DNA of 64,000 nucleotides from Corbicula japonica (taxonomy: Eukaryota; Mollusca; Bivalvia; Venerida; Cyrenidae), in assembly GCA_038501625.1 (NCBI GenBank), contig JAZAYU010000173.1, positions 124,001-188,000 of the forward strand, read 5' to 3'. Below are positions 25,071-39,600 of the stretch, piece after piece; the stretch's first letter is position 1; every line of letters begins with the position of its first letter. A model generated the notes under the pieces. The model was given only the letters and a program-made list of their open reading frames with translations. It was not told the DNA's origin and made no database searches. Both the position numbers and the translations under genes were made by a program.

Positions 25071-28000
25071 TGATAGTGCGAGCTCATAACGGAAAAAATG
25101 TACACTGAGTCTCCATAATGGACAAAATGTACAATAAAAGATACGTAACAATGTTATATTTATGAAAGGATAACAGCCTGAGGATTAACAAAATGAGCAA
25201 ATACGCAGACAGTCAAACAGAATATTGATATTTTATCTCCAGCAAGAATGGTGAAGTCAAGAAGTATAAAACCATCTCTTTCAGTCTAAGAACTGAATAC
25301 AAATATTGCAACGTGGTATAAAAGTATCCTTTCCAATATCAAGTTTCTGGTAGATATAATTAGATGTGCTCTGATCTCAATTATCACAACCAATCATCGT
25401 ATCTTCGCTGTGCCTTTTTAACAGTTTTTGTTTTACTCAATATGCAATAACCTAATTGGGACAAAGTCAGAATCAACTTCATATGTATCTATTTTCGCTA
25501 AAATATCCCGGCGACTACATTTTCTTAAAAGAATTACTTACACATAAACTAATGTATGTCTAAAATGTAAGTTAATCCAACGTTTCTGTGTCTAACTCAA
25601 GATGTTTTAATTTAAATTTCGGATTGTTTTCGTCTAAAATGACTAAGTTCATTTCTTATCTCATAATTTTCTAAGTCGAACTTTCAGGCACTTGATTATT
25701 TTCTTATTTACAATATTACTTTCATATAATATTGCATTTTAAGATAATCTAAAACTTCAGATTTTGGTTGAAAACGTCAATGAAAGAAAACAACTATGAA
25801 AACAAAACCGACACAAGATTATTTTCAGTTAATAATATATGCAGTATTACACTTCTTACACTAGAAACAATATTACATTTCGAAAACACTGCGGTAAAAA
25901 ACGACAGTCCATCACAAGATTGCATATTAGCAAAAGTAAGACATGCCAATCATTTAAATCATGTTACTGAACAGTTAAATATGCCTAATTTGCAAACAAT
26001 TTTGTACAAGAAAACACAGAGTCACCCTTACGTACACTTCGGAAGCCTTCAATTACGATGATTAGCCAGCAGCCTGCGTAATCATCTGCTAATTTTTTTA
26101 ACAATTCACAAGACAATTTGTTAAGATCCAATATAGAAACTATCAAAAACAGAATTATTGGACACCATCTGAATAGTCCTCTGGCTAACACTGAATGTAT
26201 TTATGGAGCAATGGCTACTGGCGTGGTAAAGAAAGGAATTTACAGAATACTGAACAGTTCATACTCTTAAGAGACCGTTCAAAGAAAGCATGGGTAACTT
26301 GGAGAATGGTGGCAGTGATAGATTTGTTAAAGGTGGATGTAATCATATCATCGAGTTGATAAAAGTCTCCAGCATTCTCCCAAACCTGAATTGTCTGTAG
26401 ATTTGGCTGAAATGTTCTTGCAGAAGATAAAATACTATTCGTCAAATAAAGTTTATAATCGTGTAATAAAACGCTTTAGTGATACTACGTTTGCATATAT
26501 CTGCAAATGTGCATGTTATTTACAAATTTAATAACGTAAATAATTGTCTTCAATCAGTGCACTGGGTTTTACTAACTTATATGTAACATCTGAACTCATT
26601 CTTTTTTCTAAATACATGTAATGATCCTATTTTTCATATTATTGTGTGTCTGTGGGTGAGGCGTTCTGCTTTCGTTTAGGACTCCATTAAATAACAATAA
26701 TACTTTAACAGACATTGGCGACTGATTGCTTGTCTCTTCGTAATCTTCTCGAACTCTAATGTCCCATCATTATCCCATATTTAATCGCAGTTTATTTTGT
26801 TTTTCAGACACAATGTAAAAAACTGAGGCGCATCATTTCAAACAGTCGTAACATCATCGCATTGTCCCATTTTATTCATCGTTTATATCTGGGAATGATT
26901 TTAAAATGTTAAAAGTACAGAACACAAAGCACTCTAAAGATTAGACGCCCTAGGTAAACGTAATGTATTTAATTTAATGTCTATAAATAATTTATTGCTA
27001 TAAGATTCACGCATGCGCACTGGCTTATTGACATATTGACAATATTGTACCCATTAGATTTAAGTTGTTCTTATCTTTCGATCTTATTGGCAAAAGAGGA
27101 CAAAAAGTACTTGTAAAGAAATAAAAATGCAGGTCAATGTAATTTCTTTCAATAGACAATCCGTTTGAAAACAAAAAGCAAACTTAACGAAAAACTGAAA
27201 CACGCAATATCAGAAATACCCACACTGTTTCAAAGTTTAGAACATATTTACTATACATGTTTTGAAGGATGTACTGTTTGTGCATCATACTGAAACCCGA
27301 AATTCTTAGAATTTCAGCTTTAACAAAAACGGCATTCTGAGTTTGTCATTTCGTTTCAGATAACAAGATCATTTCAACATTTAGAATTGCAATTTTCATT
27401 AACAGAATAGGACCTGTGTAAACCGTCGTTCAGTTAAATAGGACTGTATATATTTATTATATTCCGAAGAATATGTGATTTAATTGGTCGATCACAAAGT
27501 TATTGAACTTCGGTAGCTGTCAAAGTTACATGTTCATCCATTATAAAGAGTATTTATCCGAACATACAAATTTTGGTACCAGATATTAAACAATAAACCT
27601 TTAAAACTATTTCTTATCTTATTGTTGTTATAAATGACGCTCTTTGAAATATGTTGAGCACGATACTTATACTTGCTAATGTAAATATTGAATTCTGATC
27701 AACTCGGGGCGATACAGCTTGGATAGATGCAAAATGAAAATATGAATAAATATTTTTTTGTGCAAAGTTTGATTGAATTGCATTTACCGTTACAGAGATT
27801 ATACATTTTCTTTGGTTACCGATGACAGTGCCATGACGACTGAAGATGACCTTTAACTTTGTCAAACGTATATTTAGAACAAGAAGAATCCTCAAAGCAT
27901 ACATTAAAATCTATTTCAAAAATCAAAATTCTCTCATACCGAGATATGAAATTTGGAAATAAATGAAAACAATAACCTAGGAAATCAACACAAACCGTTT

Positions 28001-31000
28001 TAGACACGGTCTACGTATGATAAATCTTATTACTATTAAGCTGGCATAAATGCGAGTGAAAAGCTATTTAGCTGTACACAATAGAAAAGTTAATAATAAT
28101 ATGTAAAATATAATTTCGTCGATATGAAGGAAACATATACACTAAGGATGAAATATTGCCATTGGCTCCTTAAAACACAAGCAATCTTTCTCCTAGCGGG
28201 ACATTTGTAACTCGAACCCATTGTAAATGGTGTAAATGACATGTGTTAAAAAATAAATAAACATGCCAGTCCGAATATTGTCACTTAACGTGCAACCCTC
28301 ACGTGTCAATGATTTTCGTAGACATGTTATCTACGTTTAATTTGTTTACAAAAAATCAATTCTCTTGACGGTATGTGTGTCAAATTAATACAAAACCTTT
28401 AAGATCGATAATTTACTTTGAAAAAGAAACGAGGATTTTCATTATTAATTTTTTTATAAACATTCGATTCCTTCAAATGCATTCGAATGTTCATAACTTA
28501 ACCGAACGTTCGAATGTTCGATCGTTTGTTTACATCCCTAATTATTAGCAGTATCAATCGTTCAATCCACCTAGCCCGGATTATTAAAGTAACCTAAATA
28601 TAATGGTAAACGAACACCGACATTGTGATTCAAACAATTTGCAAGAATCTTTTTTATGCGTAAACAACTTTTTATGAACCTTGGCTAAAACACTAAAGAA
28701 CATTTGACACCGAAGGAAGATCATTTCATAAACACTGGATGAAATTAAACTGGCTTCAGAATAGGAATCAATACTTAAAAAATATGAATATTGTTAGTTT
28801 ATTCGAAATATGCTTTTGTCGACAGTGTAAAAGTATTTAAGCTTAGTTATTACATCTAATTGAATTGCGTTTTTTCCAGGAAAGACAAAAAGATCAAAAT
28901 AAAATAATACTCATTGAAAAAATGTTTATTCTCTCTTGTTGAAGAGTGCATTTAGGTTTAGTTAAGTTCTCATACAATAAGATGGAAAGACATTTTTTCT
29001 CAATAAGAACAACTTTAAAACATTTCCAAATTGTGCTTACAAATGTTGCAGACGAGGCTTTTCTACAGCTGCCATTGATGCTGTGGGTGCCGACAATGAA
29101 ATAAATGTAATTGCCTCTGAAAGTGTTTTTGTATTTAACTTTTTCAACAACTACTGCCTGAATAGTTCGGTGTGAGAAGCTGTTGCACTTTATGTGAAAG
29201 TTGCATATTAGATCCGTTGTCAATTCTGTTCGTTTTATTATACCGATAAAATGAAATAAGCAACACTGTTAAAACCAGATTGTCTGGTATGTCAAACGCA
29301 CACCCTCAAGATAAAATTGTATGGTTCAAATAAATCCAATATCGCCCACACAAAGATTAGTTAAATATTAAAAGTTTAAAAAAGTTTACAAAATATAACA
29401 TAGCTTCAGTAACATATTTCACGATCTTCGTTCCAAAATAAAGAATTCAGCGAAGCATTTCTTTGAAACAAATTAATGCTAACGCATAATACATGTTTGC
29501 AAAGATAGATATATGTGTTTTCACAACATTACCATTGAATTTATTGATAGTTTTAATAACTTTGTAAACTTGATATAATTGCTATGAACTTGTTGAATAT
29601 TTAATGTTTACATTTTTATCTTCATACACTATCTTATAATTGTTAGCGGAATTTAAAAAAAAATCACGGCGTCGAAAATACCCACAAACACAACAGATGT
29701 TGCGCGCTTGTCATTGCTTTAAAATAATGCAAATTAACATGTTCAGCATAGAAGCCACCATGTTATTTTCGTTGATGGTCGATCAATGGTTAAATAAAAC
29801 ATGCATTATCTTTCCATTGACAGGTTGTTGCCTCATAATCATGCTGGTGTATGTAGAGTCGTTATTGACATGAGTGAACAACTAGTAACCAATATCATCA
29901 CCATTATTATTATACTCAAAGTAGTGTTAATAATTAATTGAGCTTCCATCGAGTATTTTCTGGACGAATTATGGGTCATGTATTATATTTATTATTTAAC
30001 TATTAATAGATGATGTTTAATACGTACACCTAGTTTGACCCAAGAGAGATAAGAGGGTTACTAAAAAAGTTCAGAAAAGATGTTGTTTTGGTAAATACGT
30101 GATTTTTGTTACTTATACATTCAAAACTATTGTTTTAGAAATAAAATGTATTGTTATGAACGTTTTTATGGGTAGAAACCTTAGTTTTTGAAGTGAAATT
30201 GTTGAGTGATTTTGACGGGGTAGAAGAACTTTTTGAACATCCCTTTCAATAACGAAAGTTATGTTTGATAAGGGAAAATTTCAATTTGAAAGTAATTTAT
30301 TTGCATTTGGTAAATTGTGTGGATTTTTTTATTTTTGTTAAATATGTTTTAGGTGTTCTTTGATAAAACTTTATTTTTATTTGCGGGGAAATTTTATTCG
30401 GATGTGCGAATGTATATCTCGTGAGGATTCGGCGTAATATGTCATTGTGCGTGATATCTTTGAGCTGGCCCCTCTGGATTTTCAAGATGATGTGCGACAT
30501 GTGAATGCTTTAGAAATAAATTCGTTATTTTTACCGTGAATGCATAGTGGATTGTATGAGGTAAGTGCCAGAGATATTTATTTATTGTTTTATATCGATA
30601 TTCAGTACATAACTAGGTCAAAATATGTTATCTCAAAGGTCGAGAGCATTCTATAAATAGCGGTCACGTGCTAACATATACCTCGTCAGTTGGGTCAAGC
30701 GTGATGCATCTTACGTACGCAACAATGTTACTTTTTATCAGGAATGTAGTTCTAGATACCTGTTTTTATATACCCTTCTCGCTCATAATAAATTTGAATA
30801 CGCTGGAAAAAAAATCGACATCATGGTTTACTAAAAACAAAAGCAACATTAGTTTCATGCTATGGTGTAAGAATATCGTAATGATTATAAAAAATAACAG
30901 CGATCGGATTTTCCAAAACTATTTCGGAGTTCGGTATGTGCCGTAGAGTAACGGAAAATCACGATCAGAATACACATTCTCATAATACATGTAATGCAAA

Positions 31001-32055
31001 CGCTGTAGATATATTTCGATCATGCTGGTCTAGTGACAGCACATGACATATAGAAATAACTTCTACGTTTGCTAAGTAGAGGGAGAAGTTTAGACAATTT
31101 AGGAGACTATTTCTGCCAAGTCTCCCTCTAAGCCATTCCCTGGCAATTATTAAGCTCTTGGTTGATTTTCATGTATTTCTTTATTTTTTGTTGTGTGATT
31201 CTGGTGTTAATGTTTTTGACCAATTACATATGTGTTGCATGGCTGATCCCAAACATATTGACAAGCAGATGAGCATAACATCATGTGTATTTGTAATGGA
31301 AAATAACTTACTTTTTGTAGGTGTGGTTTGGAATAGCCAAGACTACCCATTTTGTGGAAGTGTGGCAGATTTAGGAATCATTATTGGACATGTGGACTGG
31401 TAGACTGATGCCGTGATGGTGTGGTGGCTTGATCATAGGTCAAACAACTATTCACTTCATATCTACAATCAAATGGATCCAACCACAACTTGGCTCAGGG
31501 ACATTACATCATTAGCATAAATGTCGTCCACATATAACACGTGTGTGTTATACTTTTCTTGTTATGTTTAAAATATCACAAAGATTATGTTAAGACAGCA
31601 CACGGTGTTAAACTTTTTTCACAAATGATGAATTCTTATCGCTTGAAGATAAACCAAAAACCGATCAACTTTTAACTGAATAATTATCCACTTGGTAAAC
31701 AGAAAAGGATCACAACCAACATACACAAAAATAATAAATACGATAATTAAAATTAACATTTTAATATATTCAAGAGAAGATTAAATGTGTAACACCTATA
31801 ACTCGTTGAAGTCAAAAAGAAGTAAATAAAGTGATCAGTTCAACAGTGGTTAATATTGTTCGTTCTTGTTTCAACAAGAGCATGAAATCAACAAACAATA
31901 ATGGGGATGATCCTTTATATTAGCATTTGTACTACGTTTTTAATTCTAAAACTTAATAACTAGGAGCCAAATCAGAATTATGTTGGGCGGATGTCGATGT
32001 TCAGATGGTATTATTCAAACAATTTTCTCAACTCTTTTACCAAATAGTATGTAAT
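25071..32055. other. 7 kb AT-rich stretch without recognisable genes
   Basis: Open frames reach at most about 109 codons (28894-29223, minus) and none shows a domain, signal peptide or codon pattern I can name. A weak family B resemblance (GTTGAGCACGATACTTAT, then CAACTCGGGGC) lies near 27650-27715. A short hairpin of AGAGGGAGA against TCTCCCTCT lies at 31077-31127. A quasi-palindromic stretch rich in TTCGAATG lies near 28470-28530. Confidence 0.5.
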
Positions 32056-32226
32056 AGATGAACAGGGAACTTTGAAAGTCATCGAACACGACAAATATGA
32101 AAATATTGCAGGCTCGGTTTGATTGAGCCTGTTCATGGACAGTAATTGAAAGGCATATTACTGCCCACGCCGCCTAGCCCCGGGTTGAGCGCAACTCGAT
32201 ATTTACATCAATAAACAGTACAATTT
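32056..32226 (-). repeat. Family B repeat, 3' half
   Basis: Minus strand carries the ACTGTTTATTG block, GAGTTGCGCTCAACCCGG, GGCTAGGCGGCGTGGGC, then GAGCCTGCAATATTTTCAT, TTTGTCGTGTTCGATG and GGGAACTTT-like blocks in the same order as 4090-4259. Well conserved but not intact. Confidence 0.8.
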
Positions 32227-32544
32227 GTAAGATCTTTTCTTTGAAGACTCAAACGCATTTCCATAAACCCTTGGAGACAGTTAACAAAATCGTTTTAATG
32301 CATTCCGTTTTATTATAAAATAAAACGATAACAAACGGTGAACTCATGGACTTATTATTTCCAAATACTGCAGCATCCCTGTCTTAACTTTGTCTTTGTA
32401 ATTCAGTGTCATGAATTCTGCTGACTTCTGTTCCTAAGACACGGGCAAATATACTCGTACATGTAAGAAAATGGCAGTGGAAGAAACTATACAAAATAAG
32501 TGATAGAAAGCGGAGCACAAATATCATCATAATTAGCGAACTTA

Positions 32545-33203
32545 AAATAATCAATATCTCAATAACGGCAAATTCCCTTTCAATGAGACTTTTCACAAAT
32601 GAGTGTTACTAATGTACCTTTATTTTGCATACGGTAAGACACGTTATAAGAGTGAAGAAAAATAGGGAGATCTAAAAATTCCTTAAACTTCTATTTACAT
32701 AAATTTTCAAAAACTAAACAACACAAAACATCATTTTAAATGCCCACATGAGTGATATGATTCTGACAACAATTTATTGTGCCCTCGTGACTTACATAAG
32801 TAAACTTTATAAGATATTAGTAAAAGTGTGTTTGGTCTTCAATTTTCTGGTGTTTCCTGGTTGGGTAAAATGGATTACGAACATTGATTTCTCTTAAAGT
32901 AGTTGAAAGTTCTTTACAAAGTACACAACATTTTCTTGTCAGTATCCTTACACTCACGTGGAAATTTAATAATATGTTTTGTATTGCTTAGTTTTTGTGA
33001 ATTTATGTAAATAGAAGTTTAAGGAATTTTAGGTCTAACTTTTTTCTTTACTTTTCTAACGTGTCTTACTGTTTGCGAGAAAAGATACGTTAGTAACATC
33101 ATTTGTGCAAAGTATCGTTGAACGACATTTTACCGTTATTGAGATTTTGATAAGTTCCTTTTTATCAATGAACGTGCTGTGGAGGAGTGTAGTAAGCCCT
33201 TAA
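32545..33203 (-). mobile_element. Long-armed TIR element with TTAA end (family C, copy 2, clipped)
   Basis: Matches the 2414-3100 element throughout, but its unique middle (about 32790-32930) is in reverse complement, so the copy has opposite orientation. The right end reads GGAGTGTAGTAAGCCC followed by TTAA at 33200-33203. The left end is missing its outermost bases; matching starts near ATATCTCAATAACGG at 32555. No transposase. Confidence 0.75.
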
Positions 33204-34463
33204 TCAATTAACATTAATTCAGCCTAAAATCTTCAATCATAATTATTATAGCAAATTAATGTGATTCTTTTGTGTTGCACGACTGCAAATTATAAAATGC
33301 AATATTAATTATATTCTCTGTTCACCATTTTTGGATGTAGGTATATACGGTATGGAGCATGAATGTATGCATCGAACCTATGCGTGATTTGAACATATAC
33401 TCTGAATGATCGCATACTACAAATGATGATAAATTATCTCACTTCAACGTTATTTTGTCATATATAACGATATAGTCAACAGATTCCTAGCTACAGGGCT
33501 CCTGATTAAACATTCTGGTTAAGAATTGTGATGGAGCACAGTGGCAAAACTGAATTGATTGTCAATCTTTTTATATTTATCCATCACGCTTATGATCATT
33601 TGCCTAATGTAAAAAACGGTCCATTACTTAATGAGCGAAAGTGTTGCAAAAAGCAAACATTCAATTAATACTGTATTATATAATTATATATTATACACTC
33701 TTTCCATGTTTTCCATATGCAATTGCACATATAACAGTACATTTAGCTATTTACAGTGGGCGTACTTTTATGAGGTCCGTCTGATTGTTAAACTGCATGC
33801 CAGTTTAAATTAAAAAAATATTACTACCATAACTGTTAACATGTTTACAAATAAACAACTAAACATTGCTGTTTAAATGTCAACTAACGTTTTAATTGCT
33901 TTAAATGTACATACGCTTGTAAAACCATTATTTATATATTACACTACAGATTCGGCAGTCGGGCCTCAAATGCGTCACTTCAGCCAAAACGCCCGTTTTA
34001 AAGTTAATTGTGATTTTTTCCTAATTCCTTATACCCCGCATTCTACTTTCAGTCAACGAGAATTACCGATGTCTTAAAAGAATTGACAATGTTATTCCTA
34101 TGTTCGAATAAGAAAAAATGGTATCATTTTATTTTGCATTTTCTCGTGTAATTTAATCGTGTCATCTTATTACTCGCATAAATACAAAATATCATTTTAA
34201 TAACTATTTAAGGTGATACAGCATCATAAAGACAGACGTTGGTGTCTTGTTAACTTGATTTATTATATACCCATGAATGATTTTAGCATAGTGCATCGTT
34301 GATCCGCAAAATTGTTACAACTCGTCAGATTATAAATTCCATATCGAACAATGTCCAGCTTTCCGTGTTCTATGTGAGGTCATATACTACGTCTCACTAG
34401 ATTGTCGTAATTTTCCGGCACATAACGAACTCCAAAATAGGAAACTTCCGTCTGAGTTACAGT
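33204..34463. other. AT-rich stretch, nothing recognised
   Basis: No gene or repeat family supported. Confidence 0.55.
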
Positions 34464-34507
34464 ATTTTTACGCCATTCATAAATTTTTTACGCCATTCAT
34501 AAATTTA
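34464..34507 (+). repeat. Two-unit tandem repeat, period 22 bp
   Basis: TTTTTACGCCATTCATAAAT occurs twice in a row, directly upstream of the 34544 TIR element. Confidence 0.85.
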
Positions 34508-34543
34508 CTGTCCCGATACTATTTTTATTTCTGCTTTTAGGGG

Positions 34544-35739
34544 TGTTTCAAAAAAAATGGCTGGAAAAGTGAAAAAAAAGTGAAAAACTAAAGTTCGTTC
34601 AAATTCCAAACTTGTTATTCTGTAGTTTTTGCTTATTGAAACTGAGTACAAAACTGAAAGATTTTTGAAATCGGTCAACTGGTTGCTGAGATATTGTCAT
34701 TTGAATAATGGCAAGTGAAGTGGAAAAAAAATGTAAAGAATTTAAGTTCATAAAAAGTCCAAACTGGTTGGTCCATATGTTTGTACAGTCTTTACAGTGA
34801 TAAAAATCAATCAAGTTATACCCATGTGTGGCAGAATAAAAATTTTATGGAGCTTTATTGACCTATATTAAATAAATCAAAGAATTTTAATTTATGTGCT
34901 TAAATACAAGTATTACTGTTTTTTATTATTTAAATGTGTATTTCTGTTAAAATACATGTTGAAGCATCAAATATAAGTGCTTTAGAACTTGTGGTATCGC
35001 ATAAAGATAAAAAAATCATATTGTTAAAAAAGTGTGTCACACTCCTGACAACCACATAAGTGCAGTGTACTCAAAAATGTTTCACTAAGGCCATTCCTGT
35101 TTGTCACAATTTAACAAAACATGACATAGACTTCTAGGAAAAAACACGCTCTTGTTCTCATGTAAAGGATATGTTGACAGAATATTGCAATATGTGCATA
35201 ATGTCACACTCCTGACAAATTTAGCTGACATTCCCTGAAGGGAGCTGCAGACAAATATAATTTCAATAGAGGTGATAATATTATAATTATTGAAACATGA
35301 GAAACATGAAACTTAATGATACACAAAACATTTCTTATGTACTATCAATCTTAAGGTATCTTCTAATCTATCACGCTTGACTTAATAGTATATATTTTGA
35401 TTACTTGAAGTATAATATGCTTAATTTTATCATTATTTGATGCCTAATAAATGCACCTTTAACTAAAACAACACTAAAACTTGTCTTTACTCAAGCTTTT
35501 TGTAAAATGATGGTCTGAACAAATGTGATTTTGAAAAGTGTCACACTTTTTTGTCACACTCCTGACATTTTTTGCTCTTTATTTTAGAATATTTTTTAAT
35601 GGATGGTGTTACTTTGATGAAACTTTACAAATCTTTAAAGGGCATGATGAGACACCTCTGAAAAGTAGGAAAATGGAAGTAACTGTTTGTTGTACATTTT
35701 TATAACAGGAAAACCCAAACCAGCCATTTTTTTGAAACA
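34544..35739. mobile_element. Non-autonomous TIR element of about 1.2 kb
   Basis: The left end TGTTTCAAAAAAAATGGCTG is mirrored at the right end by CCAGCCATTTTTTTGAAACA (one A shorter). Inside, the motif GTCACACTCCTGACA recurs three times (about 35035, 35203 and 35549). No transposase frame longer than about 70 codons. I could not fix a target-site duplication, so the superfamily is open. Confidence 0.7.
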
Positions 35740-35826
35740 GCTCATTATGTAAACCACGTTTTTGACTAAAATTTTGTTGTTTAGTTTATTTAAATTAGTT
35801 TTGAGCGAGAAGGGTATATAATAAAA

Positions 35827-35979
35827 GGAACATCATGACAGTATGCATTATGTAGGTTCGTGTTATTTCTCGTTGCGTATGTAACCACATCACGCTCGAC
35901 CTTCGGTCTCGCGCGATATTGTTTACATACCCAACTCGAAAAATACGAACCTACAGAATGCATACTGTTATAATATTCC
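35827..35979. mobile_element. Foldback (palindromic) MITE, 153 bp
   Basis: Imperfect inverted repeat. The left arm contains GACAGTATGCATTATGTAGG and the right arm its near-mirror ending ATGCATACTGTTATAATATTCC. The arms meet at a small perfect hairpin GACC-TTC-GGTC near 35903. The minus-strand frame over it (35790-35981) is an artefact. Confidence 0.8.
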
Positions 35980-36237
35980 ATATATATTTATCAATGAGGA
36001 ACTGTAACACTAGCATATAGTGATCAAATTGCGGAACTGACATTTTCAAAACTCTTAAGTTGTCCTCTCTGATAAAATACTTGTAGTATGCGTTATAGAA
36101 CGATGAGCCTCGTATTCCATTTGTTCCTTTATAAAAGTATGCAACGAATTTGCTTGCGTCAAATCTTTAAATTCAAAAATGGAAGCCGTTTAATCTGATG
36201 TGTATAGATATTGTTTCTGTTGATTTGTGCAGATATG

Positions 36238-36378
36238 GAGTTGCGCTAGATTTGGGGTTAGGCGGCGTGGGAAATACTGCGCATTTCCATTATAGTTAAT
36301 GCAATGGACAGGCTCAAACGAGCCTGCAATAATTGCATGTAAGTCGTGAGCTGCGGCTTTTTAAGTTCCCCTTTTATC
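36238..36378 (+). repeat. Family B repeat fragment
   Basis: GAGTTGCGCTAGATTTGGGG, TTAGGCGGCGTGGG, CAGGCTCAAACGAGCCTGC and a final AAGTTCCCCTTTTATC block follow the family B order, diverged. Confidence 0.7.
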
Positions 36379-36530
36379 TTTTTATTATCATTTAAATACA
36401 AAGAAAATAAGGAAAAGTAATCCCTGAAATTTAAAGAAACAAATATTAAATACTTTGTTAATTATAAATTAATATACTTTCGAAAATATTAAATAATGGC
36501 ATTACAAGTTATTCAGAAAATATGGAAACA

Positions 36531-36650
36531 AGTAAGATACACATATCAAGAATCTCCACCCCCATAAAACACAGCATCCCTAGGCAGCAAAAAGTAAACA
36601 GAAAAACGCATGGGTTTATATGAAGATCAATATCAAATATGAAAGTGGGT
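36531..36650 (-). repeat. Family A 3' end, diverged fragment
   Basis: Minus-strand order of GCTGTGTTTTATGGGGGTGG and TCTTGATATGTGTATCTT matches the family A terminus. Poor conservation. Confidence 0.5.
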
Positions 36651-39600
36651 TAGATTATTACTATCGTTCTCTATAAGACTTGCATGAACTAATACATTAA
36701 TATATAGCTAGATTTGTTGGTATTTTTAAGAGTTGATGCGCAGTAAATGCCTGCATGTATGTTACATGGTGATGCGTTATTTAAAGTGTCATTTGATATT
36801 GATATACCTGTAAATATACTGTTATATGAAATTTTCTTGATGATAGAAATAGTTTTATCTGAAACACAAAATATTTATTTTTACCATATTTAGTATTTAT
36901 CAATTGTTCCTTTGAATCTCCTGATTTGAGACGGGCTGTCCCTAATGTTTGTATAACTTGTAGCCCAATTTATTCATTTAAATGTAAATAAACATGTGCG
37001 TGGGTTTTATTAAAAACAATAATTCAAAAATATTTTTAAACTAAACTTAATTACCGAAACATTCTCTACAATGGCAAAACAAAACCAAGCGCTTTGAGAA
37101 GTTGTTGTTTTTCATTTTATGTATTGCTTAAATTTAAAATATTTTAATAAAAAAATCTTTGCAGCAAGCACTGCTGAGTTAAATGGTGTGTCTTTTATGC
37201 TTGAAAGTAATTACCTTGTATTTAATTATATGTATGTATTTAAAGGTTAAAGATACACCATTTTAAAAACCATTGTCCGACAGTTTAATTTTGAATTCCT
37301 CAAGTTATTAAATTAAGGATGACCTATGAAAATGAATATACTTGAAATGCTGGAAGTAAGTCAAACCATCTGAACGAATCATAAAAACCAACTACGTAAC
37401 TGACGTGCTCAATCTCTGCCTGATACTTGAGCTTTTTAACCTTCAGCCCTAAGTATTTCTATTCCAATACAAACTAGCATAATTATTATAATAGCAATTT
37501 CATGCGGCCGCTTGAAATTTTGAAAAGCAGTCTCTCAGCTGTTAAAGTAAATAAGTAAATTAAAAATTCAATCTCTCGGTTGTTTTGGTTTGAAAATATA
37601 TATACAATGTATTTCAAACCAATGTAAGAATCAAGTAATTTTCACGACAGTCCATGCAATGTTGCAATTATAAATCATATATTAGCTCTGTTACCGGCAG
37701 TGTGGAGAGAAGGCTTTTCTACTTTGCTTGTGTTGCAATACCTTCGATAAAAGATATGTTTCGTACGAAATTATATTGGAAAATAATCTCCTGCCGAAAC
37801 TTCCAAAACTGACAACCGGGAGTGTATAACTTGTACATGTAGCTTTCGTTTGACTAAAAATAGTTTGTACGTAAGAACGTAAAACATTCTCATTTTACTT
37901 GGATCATGCTTCCACTATAAAAGAAAAGCGATAAACGAGAATCATAAATTAGCGACTACTTAATCAGAGTGAGGTAAGCTTGTAACCAGGCAATATGTTG
38001 AAATGTCTCATAAGATTGAATGTGGCCACTAATCGCTTTTAATTCCAAGTGAAATGCTTACTATACTGTTTTCAACATTATCAGTCATATCAAATGGATT
38101 TTGCCTAAAGCACGAAATTGGTAAAATCATTTATCTGAAAACGACAGATTGGTCGTCCTTATGTCTCCAATATTAAATGAACAAGGTTATCCAGCCAACG
38201 ATGTTTTATTGTTATTTTTTTAATAAACACGTGTTTTAAATTAGTACCTTCTTGAAATGAGAATGGAATACTGCTTTTTCTAAACAAATTTATAACATTA
38301 TTTTCTTTTCTTTTTAAAATTAAGGATAAGATCGATATTTGAAGGTTTTCATTTGGATGTGGAAATCAGTTAGGTTGTATAAAGTGTGTGAAGCCCAAAC
38401 GAAAACTACAAATTAACAAAATATCGATTCAACCCTATATTAGCGCATATAAATACTCCCATTAATACAGATAATATGAGAAGAATTCGTGATGTTACGG
38501 CTTTTTCGGATGACTGTTAGAACAGCTATGTTGACGACTAGGTGAATGACTGCACGCTTTTTAGCAGCAACTCGTAGCAAAACGTTCGTGCTCAATGACG
38601 TCAGACGTCGAAACATTGTGCAACGTCCAATAAATTATGAACGGTTCTACTTCAGCCACAATTTTCAAGTAATAAGTGAAACACATCGTTTCACATACTA
38701 AGCATTTTTAAGCATTTAGTACTAATTAACACGGAAAGTTCAGGAATCAACTTGTTACATGTACTATTAGACTTGGCAATTTGAGGTAAATTATATGACA
38801 CCTATGTAATAGGAGGGTCAATCAAAACATTTGAGTAGCGTCTACCTTTGTTACGTCATTTATAAATATTCATAGGGCTTGGTGAGTTTTCGTCGACAGC
38901 GCGAGAAATTTAAGCGTGTAATAAAACTGAAAGTTTAAGCAGAAGGAAAGTTCCAACAACGTTGATTCCTTATAAGAAAGCTGTTGCAAATGGGTACACT
39001 AACTTTAATTAGAGTTGTTCTAGTAGCCAACCAGACGCTAGGAAAATTCGAATTCCTTAGCGATTTATTCAATAGAACTCTTTTTTTATTTTCTATATTA
39101 CAACTAACAAAATAGATCTATTTTCAATTGTCCATGCGCATGGCTACAAATTTAGGGCAATTCTAAGTCTGCAGATAAAAAAGCCTGCATTCGTTGTGCT
39201 TATTTTGGCTTCTATTTACAAACGAAAAGTCTTAATAGGCTCTATCCTATACATAGTAAGATAGTCACAATTTTGTTATTCACATATTAGCTGCTTATGA
39301 TATAAAAACTAAGACAATCGCAAATATTTTCAAATGAGATAGAAGAATAACTTGTAATAGGATTGCTTGTGAAATCGGAATAAATTGCGGTTCAGTTAAT
39401 ACAATTAAATTGAAGTTTATGCAGTAAAGAATGATTGCTGCACCCTGCGAGATACAAAAGGGCACTTGCCTTAATTTATTAACCATTAAAAAAGTAAAAT
39501 CTTGACTTTTGTTTTCCCGCATTAAAGTTAAAGCGGTTTAAAGTATTCATAGATTATAAAGCATATGAACGCAAGAAACAGTTCAAGAAAACAGTACTAC

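Noticed and set aside
25768..26061. 97-codon open frame as a possible small gene
   Set aside because: No recognisable domain, no splice or promoter context, and length within chance for this base composition.
28894..29223. 109-codon minus-strand open frame
   Set aside because: No family resemblance and no supporting signals; left as unexplained chance reading.
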